Assembly: GCF_014851685.1 (NCBI RefSeq)
Contig: NZ_JACVAC010000002.1
Span: 62,001-126,000, forward strand
Length of the DNA stretch: 64,000 nt
Source: Pseudomonas sp. PDM05
GTDB taxonomy: Bacteria; Pseudomonadota; Gammaproteobacteria; Pseudomonadales; Pseudomonadaceae
Direction: 5' to 3'
In this document: positions 49,628 through 58,285 of the stretch, piece by piece
How positions within the stretch are numbered: the first letter of the stretch is position 1
How the letters are laid out: each line of letters starts with the position of its first letter
Made by a program: the position numbers and the translations under genes
Notes under the pieces: generated by a model
What the model was told of the DNA's origin: nothing
What the model saw: the letters and a program-made list of their open reading frames with translations, nothing else
The model's database searches: none

Positions 49628-51502
49628 ATGAATCCGGGCTCAGGACGGGCCAACCGTCGCATTCTGATCGTCGATGACACCGCATCGATCCACCAGGACT
49701 TTCGCAAGATCCTCTGTGCCCATCCCGATGATGAACCGACCCTGGACGGCCTCGAAGAGGCGCTGTTCGGCACGGTCGCCCCGGTGCGCCAGGCGTTTGA
49801 GCTCGACTCCGCCTACCAGGGGCAAGAGGCCCTGGCCCTGGTGAACAAGGCCCTCGCGGCGAACGCCCCTTATGCCATGGTGTTTATCGACATGCGCATG
49901 CCGCCAGGCTGGGATGGCCTGCAAACCATCGAACAGCTGTGGAATGTCGACCCCAACTTGCAGATCGCACTGTGCACCGCGTACTCCGACTATTCCTTCG
50001 AAGCCATCGAGGCGCGGTTGAAGTACAACGACCAGCTACTGATCCTGAAAAAACCCTTCGACCACCTGGAAATCCGCCAGATGGCCAGCGCCCTGACCTG
50101 GAAATGGCAGCTCGCCCAAGATGTCGCGCTCAAGGTCATCGGCCTGGAACGCACCATTGAAGAACGTGTGCAGGAACTGCTGAAAGTCTCGCACCTGCTG
50201 CAATACGACGCGCTCACCGAGTTGCCCAACAGCACGCTGCTGGGTGACCGCCTGACCCAGTCCATTGCCCTGAGCCGGCGGCATGACAAGCAGTTGGCGG
50301 TGATGTTTGTCGGGCTCGACCGCTTCAAACGCATCAATAACGCGTTGGGCTACCCAGTCGGCGACGAGGTACTCCAGCAGGTCAGCCAGGGACTGGTGGC
50401 GACGGTGCGCGATTCGGACTCGGTGTTCCGCTACGGCTCCGACGAGTTCGTCATCGTCCTCAACGACATCCAGCACCCCCAGCAAACCCAGCATGTGGCA
50501 CATAAGATCCTCAAGGCCATCGGCGCCACCCGCCATGTCGCCGGGCACGACCTGAGCGTCACCGCCAGCCTGGGCATCAGCATTTACCCCAACGACAGCG
50601 GCAATGCCGTGGAGTTGATCAAGCACGCTGAAACCGCCATGCACACCAGCAAGGAGCGTGGCCCCAACGACTTCAGCTTCTATACCGAGGACATGAACCT
50701 GCGCGCCCAGCGCCAGCAGAACATGGAAAGCGCGATTCGCCAGGCGCTGGACCGCGATGAGCTCGTGCTGCATTACCAGCCCAAGCTGGACCTCAAGTCC
50801 GGGCAGATCGTCGGGGCGGAGGCGCTGATCCGCTGGTATCAACCGCGCTCGGGCTGGGTCAACCCGGCCGAGTTCATTCCGGTGGCCGAAGACAGCGGCC
50901 TGATCGTGCGCGTGACCCTCTGGGTGTTGCAGCAAGCCTGTGAACAGACACAAGCCTGGCGGGCGATGGGCCTGGCGCCGTTGACCATCTCGGTGAATGT
51001 CTCGGCGATTGACCTGCGCCAGCGCGACTTTGTCGACAACCTGGCCGCCATCCTCAAGCAGACCGGCCTGCCACCCGCACAGCTGGAGCTGGAAATCACC
51101 GAAAGCGTGTTGATGCAGAACGTCGAGGAAACCGTCACCCAGCTGGAATCCATCAAGGTCATGGGCGTGCGCCTGGCCCTGGATGATTTCGGCACCGGTT
51201 ACTCCAGCCTGAGTTACCTGCGGCGCTTTCCCATCGATGTGTTGAAAATCGACCAATCCTTTGTGCGCGGCATGGGTACAAACAGCCAGGACGCGCAGTT
51301 GATCAGCGCTATCATCGGCATGGGCAAGAGCCTGGACCTGAACATCATTGCCGAAGGGGTGGAAACCTTCGAGCAACTGACCTTCCTGCGTAATCAGCAC
51401 TGCGAGGAAGGTCAGGGATTCCTGTTCAGCAAGGCCGTGTCATCGAAGGATTTCACCCAGATGTTGCAAGTGGGTTCCGCAACGCTGATGCCCAACCAAT
51501 AA
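49628..51502 (+). CDS. REC-GGDEF-EAL cyclic di-GMP protein
   Basis: The 624-residue protein has a receiver domain (ILIVDDTASIHQDFRKIL, phospho-acceptor D88 in VFIDMRMPPGWDG) and a GGDEF domain (~190-350) whose signature is GSDEF (FRYGSDEFVIVL). The EAL domain has intact catalytic motifs: EALIRW, ELEITES, LDDFGTGYSS, VLKIDQSF, AEGVET. It is probably a phosphodiesterase, with doubtful cyclase activity. I start at MNPGSGRANRR (49628). The receiver domain is a close paralogue of that in the REC-kinase 5 kb downstream. It heads a four-gene run. Confidence 0.92.
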   Translation: MNPGSGRANRRILIVDDTASIHQDFRKILCAHPDDEPTLDGLEEALFGTVAPVRQAFELDSAYQGQEALALVNKALAANAPYAMVFIDMRMPPGWDGLQTIEQLWNVDPNLQIALCTAYSDYSFEAIEARLKYNDQLLILKKPFDHLEIRQMASALTWKWQLAQDVALKVIGLERTIEERVQELLKVSHLLQYDALTELPNSTLLGDRLTQSIALSRRHDKQLAVMFVGLDRFKRINNALGYPVGDEVLQQVSQGLVATVRDSDSVFRYGSDEFVIVLNDIQHPQQTQHVAHKILKAIGATRHVAGHDLSVTASLGISIYPNDSGNAVELIKHAETAMHTSKERGPNDFSFYTEDMNLRAQRQQNMESAIRQALDRDELVLHYQPKLDLKSGQIVGAEALIRWYQPRSGWVNPAEFIPVAEDSGLIVRVTLWVLQQACEQTQAWRAMGLAPLTISVNVSAIDLRQRDFVDNLAAILKQTGLPPAQLELEITESVLMQNVEETVTQLESIKVMGVRLALDDFGTGYSSLSYLRRFPIDVLKIDQSFVRGMGTNSQDAQLISAIIGMGKSLDLNIIAEGVETFEQLTFLRNQHCEEGQGFLFSKAVSSKDFTQMLQVGSATLMPNQ

Positions 51503-51531
51503 ACAGCCCTATGCTTGCAAGGAGTGCTCGC

Positions 51532-52488
51532 TTGAGCCAAGCCCCAACCTACCGTCTCATGCTCCTGCTGTGGGTGAGCCTGCCGCTGGCGGCCGCGCCG
51601 CTGGACGAAGCGCTCAAGCCGTTGCCTGCGGTGCCGGCGCTGGACCCGGCCAAAGTCGAGCTGGGTCGCCGTCTGTTCAACGAAACGCGCCTGTCGGTCA
51701 ACAACACGCTGTCCTGCGCCAGCTGCCACCGCCTGGAAATCGGCGGGGGCGACGACAAACCCTTCTCCCTGGGCTTTGATGGCAAGCCGGTGCAGATCAA
51801 TACCCCGTCCGTGTTCAACGCCAGCCTGAACTTCAAGCAGTTCTGGAATGGCCGGGTGGACACGCTGGAAGCGCAGGTCGAACAGGTGGTCATCAGCCCG
51901 GTGGAAATGGGCAGCGACTGGAAAACCGTGGTGCAGAACCTCACCGACCTGCCCCTCTACCAAAAAGCCTTCAGCCAGGCGTACCCCGATGGTGTCACCG
52001 CCGCCAATGTGCAAAACGCCCTGGCCACCTACGAACGCACGCTGCTCACGCCCAACTCGCGCTTTGACCAGTACCTGCTGGGCAACACCGAGATCCTGAC
52101 CCTGCAGGAAAAATACGGCTACCAGCGCTTCAAGGATTACGGTTGCATCGCCTGCCACCAGGGCGTGAACATCGGCGGCAACATGTTCCAGAAATTCGGC
52201 GTGATGGGCGACTACTTCAAGGCGCGCGGCAACCCGGTCGAAGCGGACCTGGGACGCTACCTGCTGACCAAGGACGAAGAAGACCGGCACGTGTTCAAGG
52301 TGCCGAGCCTGCGCAACGTCGCGATCACCGCGCCGTACTTCCACGACGCTTCGGCCAAGACCCTGGAGAACGCGGTGGACGTGATGTTCAAGTACCAGTT
52401 GGGGCGTAACCCGACCCAGGAAGACAAGGACCTGATTGTCCAGTTTCTCAAGACCCTTACCGGCGACTGGGCGGGCAAACCTCTATGA
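51532..52488 (+). CDS. Di-haem cytochrome c peroxidase, MauG/CcpA family
   Basis: The ~318-residue periplasmic protein has a signal peptide (MSQAPTYRLMLLLWVSLPLA) and two haem-binding sites, CASCH at C62-H66 and CIACH at C205-H209. Family motifs NTPSVFNASLN and FKVPSLRNVAITAPYFHDAS are present. It reduces hydrogen peroxide with cytochrome electrons, or oxidises another substrate as MauG does. I chose TTG 51532 because AAGGAG lies seven bases before it; an ATG at 51511 would add seven residues and overlap that site. Its stop overlaps the kinase start (ATGA), tying it to signalling genes. Confidence 0.92.
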   Translation: MSQAPTYRLMLLLWVSLPLAAAPLDEALKPLPAVPALDPAKVELGRRLFNETRLSVNNTLSCASCHRLEIGGGDDKPFSLGFDGKPVQINTPSVFNASLNFKQFWNGRVDTLEAQVEQVVISPVEMGSDWKTVVQNLTDLPLYQKAFSQAYPDGVTAANVQNALATYERTLLTPNSRFDQYLLGNTEILTLQEKYGYQRFKDYGCIACHQGVNIGGNMFQKFGVMGDYFKARGNPVEADLGRYLLTKDEEDRHVFKVPSLRNVAITAPYFHDASAKTLENAVDVMFKYQLGRNPTQEDKDLIVQFLKTLTGDWAGKPL

Positions 52489-54299
52489 CTCTGTCTTCGC
52501 GCCGTACCAGCCAGGTGCTGTTGACCCTGGTCACGCTGTTCCTGGCTTCGACGCTGGTGTTTCTGTACCTCAAGTCGACCCGCGACCAGACCGCCAACTA
52601 CACCGAGTCACGCGACCTGATCCGCCAGCTCCAGCAACTCAACGCGCAATGGGACAGCGAAGTGCTCAAGGCTCGGATCGCCATCACCCACAACTACGAC
52701 CCGCTGGTCACGCCGCTCACCGACATGACCCGCTTGTGGGCCAACCTGAACGATCGCGACACCTACCACCAGCCCGAAGACCTGACGCGCTGGCAAGCCA
52801 CCAAAGAGGCATACCAGGCCGCTATCCAGGAAAAAGCCCGGCTGGTGGACCAGTTCAAGTCGCACAACGCAGTGCTGCGTAATTCCCTGGCGTTTTTGCC
52901 GACTGCCGAAGATGACATCCAGGCCCAGTTCAATCGCTATGACGATCAAGACCGCCTGCAACTGCAAAGCGTGGCAACCGACACCTATGACCTGTTGCTC
53001 AGCAGCCTGGAGTTCGCCCAGGTCACCAGCGATGATCGGGCCGCCGATATTCTGGTGGGCCTGGGCAAACTGGAGGTCAACAAGGAACGCCTGCCCACGG
53101 AGTTCCAGGCACCGGTCGAAATTCTCAGCAATCACATCTCGCTGATCCTGCGCGAGCAACCTGTGGTCAACAACCTGCTCGAACGGATCGCTACCGTGCC
53201 CGTGGCCGAGCGCCTGGATGACCTGACCACCCACCTCAATCAGGACCAGCAAGCCGCCGACCTCATCGACCACCAATACCACCGCTACCTGCTGATCTTC
53301 TCGACCTTGCTGGTGGTGGTGCTGCTCTACCTGGCCGTGCGCCTGCTGCGCAGCTTTGCCGAGATCAACCGGGTCAACCGCGCCTTGCAGGCGGCGAACG
53401 AAACCCTGGAACAACGGGTGGAAAGGCGCACCCAGCAGCTCAAGGATGCGCAAACCGAACTGCTCGACAGCGCGCGCCAGGCCGGTATGGCCGAGATCGC
53501 GACCAACGTGCTGCACAACGTCGGCAACGTGCTCAACAGCGTGAACATCTCCGCCGACCTGGTCACGCGCAAACTGCGCAGCAGCAAGGCGCTGGGCCTG
53601 GGCAAGGCGATGCAGTTGATCAACGAACACCAGGCAGACCTGGGCACCTTTCTCACCCAGGATGAAAAGGGCAAGCTGCTGCCCGGCTACCTGAACCAGT
53701 TGGTGGAGGCCATCGCCCAGGAGCAACACGGCATGGCCGAAGAACTGGCGCAACTGAGCAAAAGCGTCGACCACATCAAGGACATCGTCTCCACCCAGCA
53801 ATCCTATGCCGGCGCATCCGCCCTGCTGGAGCCGGTGCACATCAGCGCCTTGATGGACGACGCCCTGCGCATGAACGCCGGTGCCCTGAGCCGGCACCAT
53901 GTCACGGTGGTCAAGGACTTTGCCCCGGTGCCGGAGATTCTCGCGGACAAACACCGCTTGCTGCTGATCATGGTCAACCTGATCAGCAACGCCAAATACG
54001 CCATGAGCAACCTCTCCAACCGCCCGCGGCAGATGACCCTCAGCGTGCAGCCGCTGGGCGACGGCAACCTGCAGATCAGCGTGAAGGACGACGGTGAAGG
54101 CATCCCGCCGGAAAACATGGCGCGGATCTTCACCCACGGCTTTACTACCCGCAAGGAAGGCCACGGCTTCGGCCTGCATAGCTGCGCCCTGGCGGCCGTA
54201 GAGATGAAAGGCCAGCTCAGCGCCCACAGCGACGGGCCTGGCCTCGGCGCGGTATTTACCTTGACGATTCCCCTAACCCTGGCCGGACACCCCGAATGA
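52485..54299 (+). CDS. Sensor kinase with DAHL-type periplasmic domain
   Basis: The 604-residue protein has a helix at 10-30, a ~240-residue all-helical periplasmic region (DAHL-like, RDLIRQLQQLNAQWDSEVLKA in part), a helix at ~270-290 and a coiled coil (ANETLEQRVERRTQQLKDAQ). The phospho-acceptor region is unusual: MAEIATNVLHNVGNVLNSV with H344. ATPase motifs are NLISNAKYAM, DDGEGIPPENM and GHGFGLHSCALA. It is coupled to the peroxidase upstream and to the REC-kinase downstream by four-base overlaps. It may sense a product or redox state of the peroxidase (inference). Confidence 0.9.
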   Translation: MTLSSRRTSQVLLTLVTLFLASTLVFLYLKSTRDQTANYTESRDLIRQLQQLNAQWDSEVLKARIAITHNYDPLVTPLTDMTRLWANLNDRDTYHQPEDLTRWQATKEAYQAAIQEKARLVDQFKSHNAVLRNSLAFLPTAEDDIQAQFNRYDDQDRLQLQSVATDTYDLLLSSLEFAQVTSDDRAADILVGLGKLEVNKERLPTEFQAPVEILSNHISLILREQPVVNNLLERIATVPVAERLDDLTTHLNQDQQAADLIDHQYHRYLLIFSTLLVVVLLYLAVRLLRSFAEINRVNRALQAANETLEQRVERRTQQLKDAQTELLDSARQAGMAEIATNVLHNVGNVLNSVNISADLVTRKLRSSKALGLGKAMQLINEHQADLGTFLTQDEKGKLLPGYLNQLVEAIAQEQHGMAEELAQLSKSVDHIKDIVSTQQSYAGASALLEPVHISALMDDALRMNAGALSRHHVTVVKDFAPVPEILADKHRLLLIMVNLISNAKYAMSNLSNRPRQMTLSVQPLGDGNLQISVKDDGEGIPPENMARIFTHGFTTRKEGHGFGLHSCALAAVEMKGQLSAHSDGPGLGAVFTLTIPLTLAGHPE

Positions 54300-55675
54300 A
54301 CCAACCGCCCAACCGGCGCATCCTGTTGATCGATGACACGCCGTCGATTCATGACGACTTCCGCAAGATCCTGATGCCCATCACCGAGTCGAACCAGGCG
54401 CTGGACGCCATGGAGTCCGCCCTGTTTGGCGGCCCGGAAAAACCCCAGGCCCAGGCATTCGAGCTGCACTCGGCGTACAGCGGCGAAGAAGGCCTGGGGT
54501 TGCTGACCACGGCCATGGCCGAGCAGCGCCCCTACGCCATGGCCTTTGTCGACATGCGCATGCCCCAGGGCTGGGACGGCGCCAAGACCATCGAGGAACT
54601 GTGGAAAGTCGCCCCCGACCTGCAAGTGGTGGTGTGTACCGCGTACTCCGACTACTCCTGGGAAGAACTGCTGGAACGTCTGCACGCCCATGATCGCTTG
54701 CTGATCCTGAAGAAACCCTTCGACAACATCGAAGTGCAGCAGATGGCCAACACCCTCTCCAACAAGTGGGACATGGCCCGCCGCGCCGCCCTGCAAACCT
54801 CGCACCTGGAGCTCTTGGTGGAGCAGCGCACGCAGGCGCTGCAAGTGGAAATCGAAGAACGCAAACACCTGGAAAGCCAGTTGGTGCAGTCGGAAAAACT
54901 CGCTTCCCTGGGCCAACTGGCGGCGGGTGTGGCCCATGAAATCAATAACCCGGTGGGGTTTATCTCCTCCAACCTCAGCACCCTCGACGGCTACTTCGAG
55001 CAACTGCAACAGATGCTGGATGCCTATCGCCAGGCCGAAGCGCTGCTGCCCGCCGGCGAGCAGCGCGACCAGCTCATGGCACTGGCCAAGACCCTGGAAC
55101 TGGATTTTCTGCGGGAAGACATTCCGATCCTGATCCGCGAATCCAAGGACGGTATCGGGCGCGTGGTACAGATCGTCAAGGACCTGAAGAACTTCTCACG
55201 GGTGGACACCGACCAGACCTGGCAGTGGGCCAACCTGCAACAAGGCATCGACTCCACGCTGAACATCGTCGCCAGCGAACTCAAGTACAAGGCCGACGTG
55301 GTGAAGCAATACTCACCCCTGCCGGAAATCGAATGCCTGGCTTCGCAGCTCAATCAAGTGGTGATGAACCTGGTGGTCAACGCGGCACAGGCCATGGGCC
55401 CGGAACGCGGCACCATCACCATCAGCAATGGCGTGGAAGGCGAAAACGTCTGGCTGGAAGTGGCCGACAACGGCTGTGGGATTGCCCCGGAGACGGTGCA
55501 GAAAATCTTCGATCCGTTCTTTACCACCAAACCAGTGGGCGAAGGCACGGGCTTGGGTTTGTCGCTGTCGTACGGCATCGTCAAGAAACATGGTGGCGAT
55601 ATTTCTGTCAGCAGCGAGCCGGGTAAGGGGACGAAATTTCGGGTGGTGATACCGATTCGGCAGACGGCGGCGTAG
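54296..55675 (+). CDS. REC-histidine kinase hybrid
   Basis: The 459-residue soluble protein has an N-terminal receiver (ILLIDDTPSIHDDFRKIL; D86 in FVDMRMPQGWDG), a coiled-coil linker and a kinase core with H214 in GVAHEINNPVGFISS, NLVVNAAQAMGP, DNGCGIAPETV and GTGLGLSLSYG. No membrane helix is present. The receiver copies that of the GGDEF-EAL protein, including the spaced ALFG and AYSDYSxE segments. A phosphate relay DAHL kinase to REC-kinase to REC-GGDEF-EAL and REC-HD is plausible. A terminator follows the stop. Confidence 0.9.
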   Translation: MNQPPNRRILLIDDTPSIHDDFRKILMPITESNQALDAMESALFGGPEKPQAQAFELHSAYSGEEGLGLLTTAMAEQRPYAMAFVDMRMPQGWDGAKTIEELWKVAPDLQVVVCTAYSDYSWEELLERLHAHDRLLILKKPFDNIEVQQMANTLSNKWDMARRAALQTSHLELLVEQRTQALQVEIEERKHLESQLVQSEKLASLGQLAAGVAHEINNPVGFISSNLSTLDGYFEQLQQMLDAYRQAEALLPAGEQRDQLMALAKTLELDFLREDIPILIRESKDGIGRVVQIVKDLKNFSRVDTDQTWQWANLQQGIDSTLNIVASELKYKADVVKQYSPLPEIECLASQLNQVVMNLVVNAAQAMGPERGTITISNGVEGENVWLEVADNGCGIAPETVQKIFDPFFTTKPVGEGTGLGLSLSYGIVKKHGGDISVSSEPGKGTKFRVVIPIRQTAA

Positions 55676-55683
55676 GGCATTAA

Positions 55684-55706
55684 AAACCCGGCTTTTCACC
55701 GGGTTT
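55684..55706. terminator. Bidirectional terminator
   Basis: AAACCCGG-cttttca-CCGGGTTT between the REC-kinase stop and the convergent higA stop. The T run is short on the plus strand. Confidence 0.75.
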
Positions 55707-55726
55707 AAATAGGCGCTGCTACACGA

Positions 55727-56032
55727 TCAAGCGCAATGCGCGACTTTCTCGACTTCTTTGAAGATTTGATCGCCCGTAGCAATTTCCGCGGTGCGCAGAT
55801 CATAGGCCGTCTGCAAATTCAGCCAGAATTGCGCAGAGGTTTCCAATGCAGCCGCCAAGCGCAGCGCAACATCCGCGCTGATGCTGCGACGCTTCAAAAC
55901 GATGTCATTCACCGTGGGCGCGGAAACGTGCAACGCCCTGGCAAGGGCGGCGGCGGTAAGGCCCAGCGGCTCCAAATACTCCTCCTTGAGAATTTCTCCA
56001 GGGTGTACGGGACGCATGCCATTTTTAAACAT
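55727..56032 (-). CDS. higA: HigA-family antitoxin, orphan
   Basis: The 101-residue protein is a HigA-type addiction-module antidote: MRPVHPGEILKEEYLEPLGL, then an XRE helix-turn-helix (AAALARALHVSAPTVNDIVLKRRSIS) and FWLNLQTAYDLR. It represses its own promoter and neutralises HigB. Only the last codons of a higB gene are found in front of it, so no toxin is made here. The start ATG follows GAGGTGCATC, which overlaps the former toxin end. It may regulate other promoters or protect against a toxin encoded elsewhere. Confidence 0.93.
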   Translation of the reverse strand: MFKNGMRPVHPGEILKEEYLEPLGLTAAALARALHVSAPTVNDIVLKRRSISADVALRLAAALETSAQFWLNLQTAYDLRTAEIATGDQIFKEVEKVAHCA

Positions 56033-56040
56033 GATGCACC

Positions 56041-56073
56041 TCAGTGGTAATCCACAATTTCAACGTTGGGTAT
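56041..56073 (-). pseudogene. Remnant of HigB toxin gene (last codons only)
   Basis: On the minus strand, directly before higA, the codons read IPNVEIVDYH and stop. This matches the conserved HigB C-terminus (VEIVDYH). An in-frame stop lies just before it, and the L31 gene and its terminator occupy the space the toxin would need. The toxin gene has been deleted. Confidence 0.72.
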
Positions 56074-56139
56074 TCAAGATATTCAACCGGCAGTTAAAGC
56101 GACCCTAAGACCTCGCGACGAACGGTCAACACCGAAAGC

Positions 56140-56169
56140 AAAAAAAGCCGCTCCTGAAACAGGCGCGGC
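56140..56169 (-). terminator. Rho-independent terminator of rpmE2
   Basis: On the minus strand GCCGCGCCTG-ttt-CAGGAGCGGC (one mismatched pair) is followed by seven Ts, 23 bases after the rpmE2 stop. Confidence 0.85.
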
Positions 56170-56192
56170 CTTCACGCAAAGAGTTATATCCC

Positions 56193-56465
56193 TCACGCCT
56201 CGACTTTTTTCGCACTCGACCCAAACGCCGCAAAACGCTTGTTGAACCCGGCGATCCGGCCTTCAGCCTGGGTCTTGCGTTGTTGACCGGTGTAGATCGG
56301 GTGCGAGGCGCTGGACACGTCCAGCGGGATGTAGGGGTAGGTGTTGCCGTCGCTGTGTTTGTGGGTGCGGTCGCTGTCGGCGGTGGAGCCGATCAGGAAG
56401 AACACGTCGGCGGCCGTGTCGTGGAACAGTACAGTGCGGTAGTCGGGGTGGATTCCAGCTTTCAT
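56193..56465 (-). CDS. rpmE2: 50S ribosomal protein L31 type B, zinc-independent paralogue
   Basis: The 90-residue L31 paralogue ([20 protein letters not shown]...) has no Cys at all, so it lacks the zinc-binding CxxC of ordinary L31. Such C-minus copies replace the zinc form during zinc shortage and free zinc from ribosomes. The family end ([20 protein letters not shown]) is present, with a tail rich in Lys and Ala. A Zur-like box lies 34 bases before its start. Length is right. Confidence 0.95.
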   Translation of the reverse strand: MKAGIHPDYRTVLFHDTAADVFFLIGSTADSDRTHKHSDGNTYPYIPLDVSSASHPIYTGQQRKTQAEGRIAGFNKRFAAFGSSAKKVEA

Positions 56466-56498
56466 GGGGCCTCCGGGGCGTCTGGGTGCATTTCAAGT

Positions 56499-56511
56499 GT
56501 TATACAGTAAC
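56499..56511. promoter_or_regulatory. Putative Zur box of rpmE2
   Basis: GTTA-TACAG-TAAC is palindromic and resembles the core of the Zur consensus (GTTATANTATAAC). It lies where the promoter of the zinc-free L31 gene should be. It is a prediction from sequence and gene function. Confidence 0.68.
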
Positions 56512-56654
56512 GCAAATCATGCAGCCAAACGAGAACCGATTGCAATAAGAATAGGCCTGCCACTTCTATGCAGAATAAACCCATAGGTTGTCTGGGGTTT
56601 CGTTACGGGCGCAGAATGGCGGATCGACCTTAGAGTCCGAACCAAGGGAACCGT

Positions 56655-58274
56655 ATGAGCCTGTCCTTGCTAAGCCGTTACGCCTTCTTTGCCGTGTGCG
56701 TCATTTTTACCCTCGCCAGCCTCCCGTTTATCCAGCATGAATGGCTGTGGCCCATCACCGTGGTCACCGGCGTCCTCAGCCTGATCGGCATTTTCGACCT
56801 GCTGCAAAGCCCCCACGCGGTGCGCCGCAATTATCCGATCCTGGGCAATATCCGTTATCTGGTCGAAGCCATCCGCCCGGAAATCCGCCAATACCTGCTC
56901 GAATCCGACAGCGACGCCCTGCCCTTCTCCCGGGCCCAGCGTTCACTGGTGTACTCGCGCGCCAAGAACGAAACCGCTGACAAACCCTTCGGCACCCTGA
57001 TCGACGTGTACCAGTCGGGCTTCGAATTTATCGGCCACTCCATGCGCCCTGCGCCGCTGAGCGACCCCAGCGCGTTTCGCGTGATGGTCGGGGGGCCGCA
57101 ATGCACGCAGCCGTATTCGGCGTCGGTGTTCAATATCTCGGCGATGAGTTTTGGTTCATTGAGCGCCAACGCAATCCGCGCGTTGAATCAAGGCGCCAAG
57201 CTCGGCAACTTCGCCCACGACACCGGCGAAGGCAGCATCAGCCCCTATCACCGCGAAAACGGCGGCGACCTGACCTGGGAACTGGGCAGCGGCTACTTCG
57301 GCTGCCGCACCAGCGATGGCCGCTTCGACCCGGAACGCTTCGCCGTGCAGGCGCAGAACCCGCAAGTGCGCATGATCGAAATCAAGATGAGCCAGGGCGC
57401 CAAACCCGGCCACGGTGGCATCCTGCCCAAGCATAAGGTCACCCAGGAAATCGCCGAGACCCGCGGCATCCAGATGGGCGAAGACTGCATCTCGCCGTCG
57501 CGCCACAGTGCGTTTTCCACGCCTATCGAATTGATGCGGTTCATCGCCCAACTGCGTGAACTGTCCGGCGGCAAGCCGGTGGGCTTCAAGTTCTGCCTGG
57601 GCCACCCGTGGGAATTCATGGGCATTGCCAAGGCCATGCTCGAAACCGGCATCCTCCCGGACTTTATCGTGGTCGACGGCAAGGAAGGCGGCACCGGCGC
57701 CGCGCCGGTGGAGTTCACCGACCACATCGGCGTGCCGCTGCGTGAAGGCCTGCTGTTTGTGCACAACACCCTGGTGGGCCTGAACCTGCGCGACAAGATC
57801 AAGCTCGGCGCCAGCGGCAAGATCGTCAGCGCGTTCGACATCGCCAGCGTCCTGGCCATCGGCGCCGACTGGGCCAACTCGGCACGCGGCTTTATGTTTG
57901 CCATCGGCTGCATCCAGTCGCAGTCGTGCCACACCAACAAATGCCCGACCGGTGTCGCCACGCAAGACCCGCTGCGCCAACGCGCACTGGTAGTGCCGGA
58001 CAAGGCCCAGCGCGTGTTCAACTTCCACCGCAACACCCTCAAGGCGCTGGCCGAAATGCTCGCCGCCGCGGGCCTCGATCATCCGTCGCAACTGTCGGCC
58101 AAGCACCTCGTGCGACGCATGTCGGCGACCGAGATCAAGCTGTTCTCGCAACTGCATGTGTTCCTCAAGCCCGGCGAACTGCTCACTGGCGAAGTGAACG
58201 GCGAGTTCTATTCGCGCATGTGGCAGATGGCGCGGGCGGACAGTTTTGAACCCCATGAAGTGGTTGCCGCCTGA
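56655..58274 (+). CDS. FMN-binding glutamate synthase family protein, stand-alone
   Basis: The 539-residue protein has two N-terminal hydrophobic helices (residues ~5-50), then a glutamate-synthase-type FMN barrel. Motifs: FNISAMSFGSLSANAIRALN, KPGHGGILPKHKVT, FIVVDGKEGGTGAAPVEF and the 3Fe-4S cysteines C419, C425 and C430 (GCIQSQSCHTNKCPTG). The glutaminase domain and GltD partner of real glutamate synthase are absent. Such membrane-anchored proteins are widespread, and their substrate is not known. The monooxygenase gene starts 11 bases downstream. Confidence 0.9.
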   Translation: MSLSLLSRYAFFAVCVIFTLASLPFIQHEWLWPITVVTGVLSLIGIFDLLQSPHAVRRNYPILGNIRYLVEAIRPEIRQYLLESDSDALPFSRAQRSLVYSRAKNETADKPFGTLIDVYQSGFEFIGHSMRPAPLSDPSAFRVMVGGPQCTQPYSASVFNISAMSFGSLSANAIRALNQGAKLGNFAHDTGEGSISPYHRENGGDLTWELGSGYFGCRTSDGRFDPERFAVQAQNPQVRMIEIKMSQGAKPGHGGILPKHKVTQEIAETRGIQMGEDCISPSRHSAFSTPIELMRFIAQLRELSGGKPVGFKFCLGHPWEFMGIAKAMLETGILPDFIVVDGKEGGTGAAPVEFTDHIGVPLREGLLFVHNTLVGLNLRDKIKLGASGKIVSAFDIASVLAIGADWANSARGFMFAIGCIQSQSCHTNKCPTGVATQDPLRQRALVVPDKAQRVFNFHRNTLKALAEMLAAAGLDHPSQLSAKHLVRRMSATEIKLFSQLHVFLKPGELLTGEVNGEFYSRMWQMARADSFEPHEVVAA

Positions 58275-58285
58275 GGACGCACATT

